64,000 bases of DNA, from the NCBI GenBank assembly GCA_001898075.1, contig MKSD01000001.1:483105-547104 (forward strand), read 5' to 3'. This DNA comes from Alphaproteobacteria bacterium 40-19 (GTDB lineage Bacteria; Pseudomonadota; Alphaproteobacteria; Holosporales; Holosporaceae). Numbering within the stretch: position 1 is the stretch's first letter; every line of letters begins with the position of its first letter. This document shows positions 8,706-16,680 of this stretch, piece after piece. Made by a program: the position numbers and the translations under genes. The notes beneath the pieces were generated by a model. It did no database searches and was not told where the DNA came from. It worked only from the letters and a program-made list of their open reading frames with translations.

Positions 8706-9360
8706 TTAATTGTTTTCTTCAGGATAGGTATCAATTTTAAGCGTTTTTATACGATTTTCGATATTTTCTTCCACAGACATATTAAGTAATTTTCTAAACA
8801 ATGCGTTTTCTTTTTCTAAAATGACAACGCGATGGTTGGCGTCTTCAAGTTCTTTTGTTTTTCTGGCCAGTTCAACGGCAAGAGCAGAAGACTCGGATTT
8901 TTTTTTGAGAAAGTTTGATTTTTAAGTCTTCCACTTGAACATTAGCAGCATCCCTTTGATCCGCCAGCGTGTCAATTTCTGTTTGCGCTGCCTTACCTAA
9001 TTCGTCAAGTTCTTTTTGTTTTTGTTCTAAAATTTTAGTTGCTCTTGAATATTTCTCTACCAACTTTTCTTTCTCTTGGTTGTTTTCCTTGATCGCCTCT
9101 GAAAGCTTTTCAATCGTGGCATTGACCATATCTTCGGTCAGCTCAACGCTTTCTATTTTTTGTTCCGTGCCTGGCGGACCTTTTAAAATAGTCTGCAAAG
9201 CCTCTTGCAATTGGTGCTTAGTAGGCGCATTACTTACTTTTTCAATCTTTTCTTCTATTTCCCCCGCCCATTCTTCTTTCTTCTCAAACCCTTGTATTCC
9301 CTTGGGCATAGCCTGCACAGAGGCACTGAAAAGGAAAAGAAAGGCTAAATTTTTAAACAT
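8706..9360 (-). pseudogene. Secreted coiled-coil protein, frameshifted at an A9 run
   Basis: ATG 9360 opens a 162-codon frame with a signal peptide (MFKNLAFLFLFSASVQAMPKG), a short acidic segment, a block shared with the gene at 14552 (SNAPTKHQL and SVELTEDMVNATIEKL) and a heptad-rich region. The frame ends soon after nine consecutive As (T9 on the plus strand, 8898-8906). In another frame the reading continues to a stop at 8706-8708 with the family tail (LARKTKELEDANHRV, then RKLLNMSVEENIENR). One A fewer or two more would restore a product of about 217 aa. It is either a recent pseudogene or a gene whose product depends on slippage at the A run. A terminator follows the long form, not the short one. 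Confidence 0.75.
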
Positions 9361-9511
9361 TAATGTAACTCATGATGATTTTATGCCCTTATTTTAAAAA
9401 AGTTTAAGAAAAATGCAAAAGGATTGAAGCTATTGCATTAAGATATTCATGTTTGCTTTTACACAAACTCAGCCAGCTTTTTGCATCTTGTTCTTCGGCG
9501 GTTTGCTAAGC

Positions 9512-10393
9512 TTATACGGTCTCAGATTGAAGAAGGTTTTTTAAAAAGTCATTCCCCTGTTCATCATATAAAAAATCTTTTTGTGATAATGGTAGCCGAA
9601 CAGAATCACACGCCATCAAACCCATCTCTTTCAGCGCTCTTTTAATGGGAATAGGGTTGCTAGCACCAGATAAGAATTGATTGACTTTCCACCATATATC
9701 TGTATAAGAGCTATGCCCCGTAAGGCTTTGCTGTACATGCTTTAAAGACAAAGAGGGCAATAAATTGGATATCACAGAAATCAAGCCTGCAGCTCCATAA
9801 GGGGCCATCGCGGAAATCCAAGGGTCATCCCCGCAAAAAATAGCGGATTTAGGACATACAGACCTGTAATCCATCAAAAAATTCAAACTGGCTCCGCTGT
9901 CTTTAATGCCTGCAAAATAAGGATGCATCGCCAAAGCCTGCACAGCTTGTACAGACAAAGGCACGGCACTGCGGAAAGGATTGTTGTACAAAAAACAAGG
10001 CTTTTGTACCCGGTCCATCAGCGTTTTGAACCAAGTAATCTGCCCTTCTATCCCTGGCTTTGTATACACTGGACAAGTCAGCAAATAGCTATGAACAGGA
10101 TAAGATCGCGTAAATTCTACCCACTCTAAAGACTGTTGCAAAAAAACACCCGGTACCGTCACCATCAAAGGAATGGAAAGCTTCAAGGCGCAAACAAACT
10201 TCAAAATTTCTTGACGTTCACCACAAGACAAAGAAATTCCTTCCCCTGTACTGCCAAATAACACCACACCCAAACCTACTTCTTCCTGGCGCCTTAAAAG
10301 TTTTTCTAGATCTTGAAAACACACAGTGCCCTGCTGGGAAAAAGGCGTAACAAGAGCTGTCCAAAGTGAAGGGCTGAAAGAAGAACCAGGCAT
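9512..10393 (-). CDS. dapA: 4-hydroxy-tetrahydrodipicolinate synthase (DapA-like)
   Basis: This is a class I aldolase of the DHDPS/NAL superfamily. In lysine and meso-diaminopimelate synthesis it condenses pyruvate with aspartate semialdehyde. The TIM-barrel signatures are present: a GSTGEG loop (usually GTTGE) near residue 47, YNNPFRSA with the catalytic Tyr, GIKDSG with the Schiff-base Lys, and NPIPIKRALKEMG near the C-terminus. Length, 293 aa, is standard. Closely related aldolases (N-acetylneuraminate lyase, KDG aldolase) share this fold; the NPIPIK ending and YNNP tyrosine motif favour DapA. No other lysine genes are adjacent. Confidence 0.85.
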   Translation of the reverse strand: MPGSSFSPSLWTALVTPFSQQGTVCFQDLEKLLRRQEEVGLGVVLFGSTGEGISLSCGERQEILKFVCALKLSIPLMVTVPGVFLQQSLEWVEFTRSYPVHSYLLTCPVYTKPGIEGQITWFKTLMDRVQKPCFLYNNPFRSAVPLSVQAVQALAMHPYFAGIKDSGASLNFLMDYRSVCPKSAIFCGDDPWISAMAPYGAAGLISVISNLLPSLSLKHVQQSLTGHSSYTDIWWKVNQFLSGASNPIPIKRALKEMGLMACDSVRLPLSQKDFLYDEQGNDFLKNLLQSETV

Positions 10394-10830
10394 GGTGTCA
10401 ATTGGCCGGACGACATACTTGTATTATCCTGCCACAAATTTTCCTTTCCCTCAAGGTCAAGAGATTGTTCGTTTCTAAAAGCTATCGATTTAAAGAAATA
10501 AAATATGTCCCTTCTACACCTCCATTTATTCCAAGTCATCGGAATATATTGATTAGACAGCTTTACTGGGCGCTTTATTGATTATTTTTTATCACTTACT
10601 CTCTTTTTATTCAAAATTGTTTCCTTTTGTTATTTTTTTTCTCGTTTTTTATTTCAGGCTAAAAATTCTAACTTGATCCTAAGAATTTTTCTCTCCGCTC
10701 TGAAAACAGTGAAGCGCGTCATTTTTATCCCATCAAAAATTAATATATCTGCACACCTTACAATCCAAGCTATAGCCTCACCTTCTTATGAAGGCCAGGC
10801 TATAGCACGGCTTTAAAATCTAATGAGAGA
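10394..10830. other. Intergenic region
   Basis: About 437 AT-rich bases between the stop of the 1007-aa coiled-coil gene and the start of dapA. No convincing ORF was seen. The only structure is the inverted repeat at 10769-10806, listed separately. Confidence 0.6.
10769..10806 (-). terminator. Perfect 10-bp inverted repeat after the 1007-aa gene
   Basis: GCTATAGCCT and its exact reverse complement AGGCTATAGC flank an 18-nt loop, 25 nt past the stop at 10831. There is no T run after the stem on the minus strand, so it may be an RNA-stabilising end or a weak terminator. Confidence 0.45.
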
Positions 10831-13800
10831 TTAAAGTTTTGAGTCAAAAGCATTCATATCTGGTGACTCAGATGCAACAGTGGACACATCTTCTTCCTTA
10901 ATAGGTTTGTTTTGAACTGCTACCCCTATGCCTCGCCTTAGGTTAAATCTTTCATTACGATCTTTAAATCGTTGATTTTTAGCTGCGTCATAAGCACGGT
11001 TTTTCATGTTTTGTAAAACTTCTTGAGAAGTTTTTTCAAAAACTGGCTTATTTCTGTGGCTTTTCTGCATATTATTTTGCGGACTTGTTGACTCGGAAGT
11101 TTTTGGTTCTACAGGATAATTTACCTGTTCCCCTTCTTTTACTGATTGAACTTCATTATTCACAACATCACTCTTCTGGGGGCTGATCACATCGTTTTGA
11201 ACAGCTGAATTACCTTCAAAAACAGGAGGCTGTTTAGTAAAGAAATTCTGAAAACCATTTCCTATAGCCTGAGTGATATAATTCACAGAATTGTTCGGAA
11301 CAAGAACGTCCTGATTCCCACTGTTTTCCAAATGAATACTATTATCTCTAGGAGCCTCTAGTACAATACTGGTATCAGGATTGGCAAAATCAGATTGCTG
11401 ATTCTTCCACGGCTTTAGAGAATCTAGAGTCTTTTTCCCAGAGGCTAAAGGACGTTCTTTTACGGGAAGACGTGTTTTATGAATTATTTTGGTTTTTTGC
11501 CTTAATGAAATCAATACCGCTTTCTTTTCAGCCTGCAAACGGTAAAAACGTTTTTTCAAAGCAGATACAGCTTCTGCACCCTGTTTTGTTCTTTTTGCAC
11601 TTATAATTTTATGGCTAAGAATTTTACTTTCTTGATCTATTTTTTTTATTTTTTCTAAACCCTCTAATACGTCTTTTGATTGTGGAGTTTTCAAATTTTC
11701 GTATTGCTTTTTTAACTCTTCAATCTCTTTCTTAAGCCTTTCAACCTCAGAATCCCCCCCCCGATGCATAAGCAGAGTTGTATTGTCTTCAGATTCAACA
11801 GATTTTTCATGCAGTCTATGGCTTAGTTCAGTATTTTCTTCCTTCAGTTTAGTGTTTACCACCTCCCTATCTAACGCCAAATCTGCAAAGTCCTCTGCAA
11901 GCTTTGAATTGTAGTCTCTGTCTTTTTTTAAATTTTCAATAACTTTTTGTATGCCAGTCAGTCGCTTTTTAAAATCGTCGACAGTTTTTGAAGAAAGATT
12001 TTGGCTGCTCACAGAATGAGACGAAGAAGAGTGTGCAGAAGATTTATCTAGCGACATATTGTTTAGCATATTCACAACATCTGATGCGTCATCAGAAGAT
12101 TGGATATTTTTTTCTAACTTTCCTAACTCTTCTAACAGGCCTCCCACCGTTTCCATGTAGCCTGTCATCTGGTCTTCACTCATGCCGTCTTTTGAATGCA
12201 ATTTTTGCTCTAATCCAGCAATTTTCTGCTGCAATTCACCTATTTTTACATTTTTCTCTAACACCTCACCTCTTTCGTCCCCCAGAGCACTATACAAGCC
12301 ACTATTCTCTTTTTTTATAGCATTCATTTCTTGTTCTAGGTCGTAAATTTTTGAGCTCCGCTCCATGCTTTCTCCGGCCATATTGGCGAGTTTTTCCACT
12401 CCTTTGGATAATTCTCCTTGAAGCTTTTCTGCCTCTTTGCGAAAGGCCTCACGCTCTTGGGACAAACGGCCTATGTATTGATTAAGAGCCTGTTTGTCTG
12501 CCTCAGCTTGGGTTGTAATACTCTGAATTGTCGCAAGAGATTGCTGATAAGCCTGCTGAAACTGCTGAATCTTTTCTGCACTCTGCTGGTTTTTCTGCTT
12601 CAAACCTTCAATAACGCCGTTCAAAGACCTAACCATAGACTGATGATTTTTCGTCAATTCATTTATTTGACGAACAAGTTCAGCGTTTTTCTGATTTTTA
12701 CCTTTGATTTGAGCCATCAAATCATTGAGTTCTTTTTTCAACAAGTCATTACCAGAGGCTTGCAACTGACCCTGCGACTCTAACTGTTGGATTCTAAAAT
12801 TTTGTTCAAAAAGTTGTTTTTGTTTAGTCAGTTCTTTTGTTAAGCTTGCCTCTAATTGTTTTGTCAACTCTTCAACTTTTTTCTGTTTTTCTTTGTCTGA
12901 GCGGTCTTTTGACAGAATTTCTGCTTTCTGGCGATTCAATTCTGCTTGATATTTTTCTTCTAAAGCTAGTATTTGAACTTTAAAGCTTTCTTGATCTTTT
13001 TTCTGTTTCTGTTCAAATGAAATTTTTTGCGCCTCTTTATCTTTTAAGACTTCTTGTATTTTTTGTTCAGCCTCTTTCATTTTTTTCCCAGCGCTGGTTA
13101 ACGACTCTTCCATCTCACGCACTTTTCCTTCTAAGTTGGAAATGTTGGTGTTAAGCTCTTTAATCGTCTCTTGATCTTTTGCATGACTTTCTTTTAGATC
13201 GTTAAGCTGGTTTTTTAAATCTATAATGCTTTTTTCAATTTTTTCTTTATCCGAACTCTGTTGTTTTAAAAGCTGTTCTTGGATATTTATCTTGTTTTTT
13301 AAATTTGTTTCTTCTTTTTCAAACTTTGCTTCTTTGGTAGCAAGTTCTTTGACTTTATCCTGCAACTCTTTTTTAAATCCAACAATCTGCTGCTTACTTT
13401 CTTGTAATTCTGAAGCCGCAGCAAGATTCTTTTCTTCCAGCTTCATATTCTCTTCCAAAGCTTTTGCAAGTTTTTCTTGTAATTGACTTTTTTCCACCAG
13501 AACTTTTTCCAGTTCCGTTTGCTTCGAAAGAAGCTGGGATTCCAGAGAGGAGACTTTAGATTTTAGCTCTCGAATCTTGTTGGCCAGCTTTGTTTTATCC
13601 TCTTGAAGCTTCTGCCCTTTCTCTACTACCTGTTCAAGTAGTTTTGTTGACTCATCTAGCTCAGCCTTCAACATCTCAACTTCCTGCTGCTTGGTTTTTG
13701 CTACTTTAGCAAGATTTTCAAGATCTGCTTCAACTTTTTCACTAACCTGATCAAAGTCAATAGATGACGTCGGACCATCTACGCCACCGTCCGGATACCC

Positions 13801-13854
13801 TGCAGGAACCCACAATAAAAGGCTCAATAACAACACTTTATTTTTTTTTTTCAT
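10831..13854 (-). CDS. Giant secreted coiled-coil protein (1007 aa)
   Basis: No known family is recognised. A signal peptide (about residues 1-20, MKKKNKVLLLSLLLW) is followed by about 650 residues of nearly unbroken Lys/Glu/Gln-rich heptads, interrupted by a Ser-rich patch near 600-630 (SSAHSSSSHSVSSQNLSSK). A basic region (about 740-800) and a low-complexity, Asn/Pro/Ser-rich C-terminal third without coiled coil follow. Residues about 55-175 share blocks with the neighbouring genes (KQQEVEMLKAELDES, then LEENMKLEEK). It has its own promoter (13872-13900). It could be a fibrous surface, periplasmic or host-directed protein; this is inference. The open frame is intact over 3 kb, while two paralogues are broken, which suggests it is under selection. 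Confidence 0.8.
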   Translation of the reverse strand: MKKKNKVLLLSLLLWVPAGYPDGGVDGPTSSIDFDQVSEKVEADLENLAKVAKTKQQEVEMLKAELDESTKLLEQVVEKGQKLQEDKTKLANKIRELKSKVSSLESQLLSKQTELEKVLVEKSQLQEKLAKALEENMKLEEKNLAAASELQESKQQIVGFKKELQDKVKELATKEAKFEKEETNLKNKINIQEQLLKQQSSDKEKIEKSIIDLKNQLNDLKESHAKDQETIKELNTNISNLEGKVREMEESLTSAGKKMKEAEQKIQEVLKDKEAQKISFEQKQKKDQESFKVQILALEEKYQAELNRQKAEILSKDRSDKEKQKKVEELTKQLEASLTKELTKQKQLFEQNFRIQQLESQGQLQASGNDLLKKELNDLMAQIKGKNQKNAELVRQINELTKNHQSMVRSLNGVIEGLKQKNQQSAEKIQQFQQAYQQSLATIQSITTQAEADKQALNQYIGRLSQEREAFRKEAEKLQGELSKGVEKLANMAGESMERSSKIYDLEQEMNAIKKENSGLYSALGDERGEVLEKNVKIGELQQKIAGLEQKLHSKDGMSEDQMTGYMETVGGLLEELGKLEKNIQSSDDASDVVNMLNNMSLDKSSAHSSSSHSVSSQNLSSKTVDDFKKRLTGIQKVIENLKKDRDYNSKLAEDFADLALDREVVNTKLKEENTELSHRLHEKSVESEDNTTLLMHRGGDSEVERLKKEIEELKKQYENLKTPQSKDVLEGLEKIKKIDQESKILSHKIISAKRTKQGAEAVSALKKRFYRLQAEKKAVLISLRQKTKIIHKTRLPVKERPLASGKKTLDSLKPWKNQQSDFANPDTSIVLEAPRDNSIHLENSGNQDVLVPNNSVNYITQAIGNGFQNFFTKQPPVFEGNSAVQNDVISPQKSDVVNNEVQSVKEGEQVNYPVEPKTSESTSPQNNMQKSHRNKPVFEKTSQEVLQNMKNRAYDAAKNQRFKDRNERFNLRRGIGVAVQNKPIKEEDVSTVASESPDMNAFDSKL

Positions 13855-13871
13855 TTTCTAAAATTTGATAG

Positions 13872-13900
13872 AATATAGAAAAATTATGACAGATAATCAA
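13872..13900 (-). promoter_or_regulatory. Sigma70-type promoter for the 1007-aa gene
   Basis: On the minus strand TTGATT (13900-13895), a 17-nt spacer, and TATATT (13877-13872) lie 18 nt upstream of the start codon. The leader would be very short and no clear ribosome site is visible. Confidence 0.55.
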
Positions 13901-13933
13901 AAAAAAAATGTTAAAATATGCCTTTAAAGCAAC

Positions 13934-14446
13934 CTAGTCTTCTTTCTTTTTAAGCATTTTGCTGCAAAGATTTTCCAAACGCTCTTCTAAAGACTTTTTG
14001 CCATTAATCCCTAAAACTAGCTTATACATTTCGTTTTCTTGCTTATATTCCTCGTTTTCTTTTTTTAGCTCTCGAATCTTGTTGGCCAACTTTGTTTTAT
14101 CCTCTTGAAGCTTCTGCCCTTTCTCTACTACCTGTTCAAGTAGTTTTTTTGACTCATCTAGCTCAGCCTTTAACATCTCAACTTCCTGCTGCTTTGCTTT
14201 TGCTGCTTTAGTTAATTGACTCATGTTATTTTCTACTTGGCTCTCTTCTAAAATAAAAGACTCAAAGAAGGTCCTAGGATCTAATTCACCTTCCTCTAAA
14301 TTTGGTTCTTCTAAAACAATAGGAACAGGTGGAGATAACTCATTTAGCTGAGTTTCTTCACTTTTCTCACTTCCTTCACTTTCAAATCTGGGGTTGGCCT
14401 GCAAGCAAAAAGGAAGCAATAAAAAAAATTTTAAAAATTTTGACAT
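13934..14446 (-). CDS. Short secreted coiled-coil protein (170 aa)
   Basis: This is the small member of the mosaic family. The signal peptide (residues 1-17, MSKFLKFFLLLPFCLQA) leads to an acidic, Pro/Glu-rich stretch (about 18-75), then the block AAKAKQQEVEMLKAELDES and KLANKIRELKKENEEY, and the C-terminal tail ENEMYKLVLGINGKKSLEER. This tail resembles those of the genes at 5520 and 8706. The 128 nt at 14067-14194 differ from the matching block in the 1007-aa gene at only three positions by my count. It is the shortest intact form: signal, acidic spacer, one coiled-coil block and tail. Confidence 0.75.
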   Translation of the reverse strand: MSKFLKFFLLLPFCLQANPRFESEGSEKSEETQLNELSPPVPIVLEEPNLEEGELDPRTFFESFILEESQVENNMSQLTKAAKAKQQEVEMLKAELDESKKLLEQVVEKGQKLQEDKTKLANKIRELKKENEEYKQENEMYKLVLGINGKKSLEERLENLCSKMLKKKED

Positions 14447-14482
14447 ATTTGAATTTCCAAAACAACAAACAATTCCTTAATT

Positions 14483-14530
14483 AAAAAAAAAAAAGAGCGC
14501 CTAGTCAACATTCCCCGTTGCCTAAGCGCT
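14483..14530 (-). terminator. Strong Rho-independent terminator
   Basis: On the minus strand a 14-bp stem (AGCGCTTAGGCAAC against GTTGACTAGGCGCT, with one mismatch and one wobble) and a 7-nt loop are followed by twelve Ts (A run 14483-14494). It lies 21 nt past the stop of the 393-aa gene and isolates it from the 170-aa gene. Confidence 0.88.
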
Positions 14531-14551
14531 TTGAGATTTTAAAAAATTTTA

Positions 14552-15733
14552 TTAATTTAAAAGCTCATCCATATCATCTTCTGAAGAAGAGCTTAAAAAA
14601 CTCTTTGCTTTCAATTTTGCATTTTTACTTGGGCTAATCTTTTCTTGAACACTTTGATCAGCCTTAAGATCTGTTGTAACTGTTGCTGCAACTGCATGCT
14701 GCTTTTGCACAAGTTCGCTCAGCTTTTTGTATTTCTCTAAGATATCGTTAAGATTTTTCTGAACTTCGCTCAATTCTTTTTTGGTTTTGTCATGATCTGC
14801 TTTCAGAGTATTGAATTTCTGATCTGCTTCTTGACTGTTCTTTTTCATCTCTTGAATTTTGAGCTCAAGATCTTTGTGCAGCTGCCCATTCTTTTCCGTC
14901 AGTTCCGCGGCCTTCTTTTCAATTTCCCCAGCTTTTTTAATGGCATTTTCTTTTTCTGCTTTTTGTTTTTCAATCTCAGAGATTTTGTCACCAATTGCTT
15001 TTTCTAAGACAGCAGCTTTTTCATTAAGGTTTTTAATTTCTTCAGCTTTTTTCCCGATCTCTGCGACATTTTCTGCCCCTTCCTTGTTGAGAATTTCTAT
15101 TTCTTTCATCTTCTTCTCTACTTCTTTGTTCAGCTTGTCTTGAGAAGTCACCGCCTCTGCAAGGGTTTTAGTTTGATCTGTAATTTTTTGATCTTTTTCT
15201 TTGACTTGTTGACCTAAGACCTTAATTTTTTCCTTAGCTTCTTCAAGCTCTGCGGTTTTCCTGTCGAGTTCAATTTTAAGAACAGAAACCTCAGTTTCTT
15301 TTTCTTGAAGCTTCGCTTTCAGTTCTCGAATCTTGTTGGCCAGCTTTACTTTATCGTCTTGAAGCTTCTGCCCTTTCTCTGTGGTCTGCTCAAGTAGTTT
15401 TGTTGACTCATCTAGCTCAGCCTTCAACATCTCAACTTCCTGCTGCTTTGCTTTTGCCGCCTCTGAAAGCTTTTCAATCGTGGCATTGACCATATCTTCG
15501 GTCAGCTCTACGCTGCTGAGGTCTTTTATGTAGCTCTGTGCTTTTTGTCGATCCCCGTTGGGGCCCCCGGCAATTTTTGCAAGAGCATCTTTTAATTGGC
15601 GCTTAGTATGCGCATTGCTTACTTTTTCAATACTTTGTTCTAATTTTTCCGCAATCTCTTTATTCGCAGCAACTTTTTGGACTGAACCTAAAAAAAGCAT
15701 ACTCATCAATAATACAATATTTGTTTTTTTCAT
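14552..15733 (-). CDS. Secreted coiled-coil protein (393 aa)
   Basis: Third intact family member. The open frame extends upstream of the tRNA-Cys antisense region, but the natural start is ATG 15733, which gives a clean signal peptide (MKKTNIVLLMSMLFLGSVQKVAA). Next come a helical block shared with the 8706 gene (SNAHTKRQL, SVELTEDMVNATIEKLSEA), the shared KQQEVEMLKAELDES block, and about 200 residues of heptads rich in Lys and Glu. The tail differs (KAKSFLSSSSEDDMDELLN), being Ser/Asp-rich instead of the RKL/LEDR tail of the paralogues. A strong terminator follows. Function unknown; a periplasmic or exported structural role is the plain reading. Confidence 0.78.
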   Translation of the reverse strand: MKKTNIVLLMSMLFLGSVQKVAANKEIAEKLEQSIEKVSNAHTKRQLKDALAKIAGGPNGDRQKAQSYIKDLSSVELTEDMVNATIEKLSEAAKAKQQEVEMLKAELDESTKLLEQTTEKGQKLQDDKVKLANKIRELKAKLQEKETEVSVLKIELDRKTAELEEAKEKIKVLGQQVKEKDQKITDQTKTLAEAVTSQDKLNKEVEKKMKEIEILNKEGAENVAEIGKKAEEIKNLNEKAAVLEKAIGDKISEIEKQKAEKENAIKKAGEIEKKAAELTEKNGQLHKDLELKIQEMKKNSQEADQKFNTLKADHDKTKKELSEVQKNLNDILEKYKKLSELVQKQHAVAATVTTDLKADQSVQEKISPSKNAKLKAKSFLSSSSEDDMDELLN

Positions 15734-15869
15734 TTTTTTTATATGGCTATTATTTTTTATTATTATATTTTTATAAGATGAATTTATTATTAATACTTTA
15801 AAGGCGGTACCCCTCTCATACCCCCGCCCTTTTAAGAACAGCAAATTTACCCAGAAATGCACCAGGATC

Positions 15870-15898
15870 TTGATGAACTCTTTTTTTTCCCTTATAAT
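15870..15898 (+). promoter_or_regulatory. Promoter of tRNA-Cys / efp
   Basis: TTGATG (15870-15875), a 17-nt spacer and a consensus TATAAT (15893-15898). Transcription would begin near 15905, two bases before the tRNA 5' end, and could continue into efp. Confidence 0.8.
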
Positions 15899-15906
15899 GG
15901 GGCGTT

Positions 15907-15977
15907 GGCCGGGTGGCAGATAGGTTATGCAGAGGACTGCAAATCCTTGTAGATCGGTTCGATTCCGTTCCCGGCCT
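15907..15977 (+). tRNA. tRNA-Cys (GCA)
   Basis: Acceptor GGCCGGG pairs with CCCGGCC; discriminator T at 15977. The anticodon loop CTGCAAA gives anticodon GCA, and the T loop has GGTTCGATTCC. CCA is not encoded. efp starts 35 nt downstream, so the tRNA is probably processed from a shared transcript. Confidence 0.95.
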
Positions 15978-16011
15978 GGTTCAAAGAAGTCTTTCAAAGG
16001 AGAAAAAAATC

Positions 16012-16578
16012 ATGAAAGTTGAAGGTAATGATCTTAGACCAGGTTTTGTCATCGAGCACGAAGGAAAATTGTGGGTGATTACAAAAACTCAACATACTCA
16101 GCCAGGGAAAGGCGGCGCTTATATGCAGGTAGAAATGAAGGGCCTGAAAGATAATGTGAAAAAAAATGAACGCTTTCGTTCCTCCGAGTCTGTAGAAAAA
16201 GTCTTTTTGGAAGAAAAAGGCGTCGATTATTTGTACCGTGATGGTGAGGAATATGTTTTTATGGATCCTGAATCTTACGAACAACTCTCTGTCAATCCTG
16301 ATTGTTTTAATGCACCAGCAGCCTTCTTAGAAGAAGGGATGCGTGTCACTTTGGGCTTGTACGAAGGAACACCTATGTGGCTTAAATTACCCGCTCAAGT
16401 CGTCGTAGAAGTGGCCGAAGTAGAACCTTCCTTAAAGGGTCAAACTGTAACTTCTTCTTATAAGCCTGCTGTTATCACCAACGGCTTAAAAGTGATGGTT
16501 CCAAGCCATATAGACAATGGGATGAAAATTGTTGTGGCCACAGAAGACAGTCGTTACATCGAAAGATATAAGTCTTAA
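16012..16578 (+). CDS. efp: Elongation factor P
   Basis: This binds between the ribosomal P and E sites and rescues ribosomes stalled at polyproline. The three-barrel protein is 188 aa, the usual length. The first barrel carries TQPGKGGAYMQ, where the Lys of PGKG is the position modified in E. coli EF-P. The C-terminal barrel has the typical GLKVMVPSHIDNGMKI ending. The open frame begins upstream inside tRNA-Cys, but ATG 16012 (MKVEGNDLRPG) has an AAGGAG site 9 nt before it. rpsA follows on the same strand after about 100 nt. No modification enzyme (EpmA/EpmB, EarP) is in this window. Confidence 0.95.
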   Translation: MKVEGNDLRPGFVIEHEGKLWVITKTQHTQPGKGGAYMQVEMKGLKDNVKKNERFRSSESVEKVFLEEKGVDYLYRDGEEYVFMDPESYEQLSVNPDCFNAPAAFLEEGMRVTLGLYEGTPMWLKLPAQVVVEVAEVEPSLKGQTVTSSYKPAVITNGLKVMVPSHIDNGMKIVVATEDSRYIERYKS

Positions 16579-16680
16579 AGCGTAGTAGGCCTTGTTTTTC
16601 TGATTTAGACAGATTAGAATAAGAAAGCGTGATTTTTTAAGAACAACTTGCGTCATTGCAAGTAAACTAGAGAAGGCCTT

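Noticed and set aside
8969..9397. 142-codon plus-strand ORF
   Set aside because: Antisense of coiled-coil codons; runs of Ser, Phe and Cys come from reversed Lys/Glu codons. The same applies to plus ORFs at 11988, 12418, 13226, 14792 and 14859.
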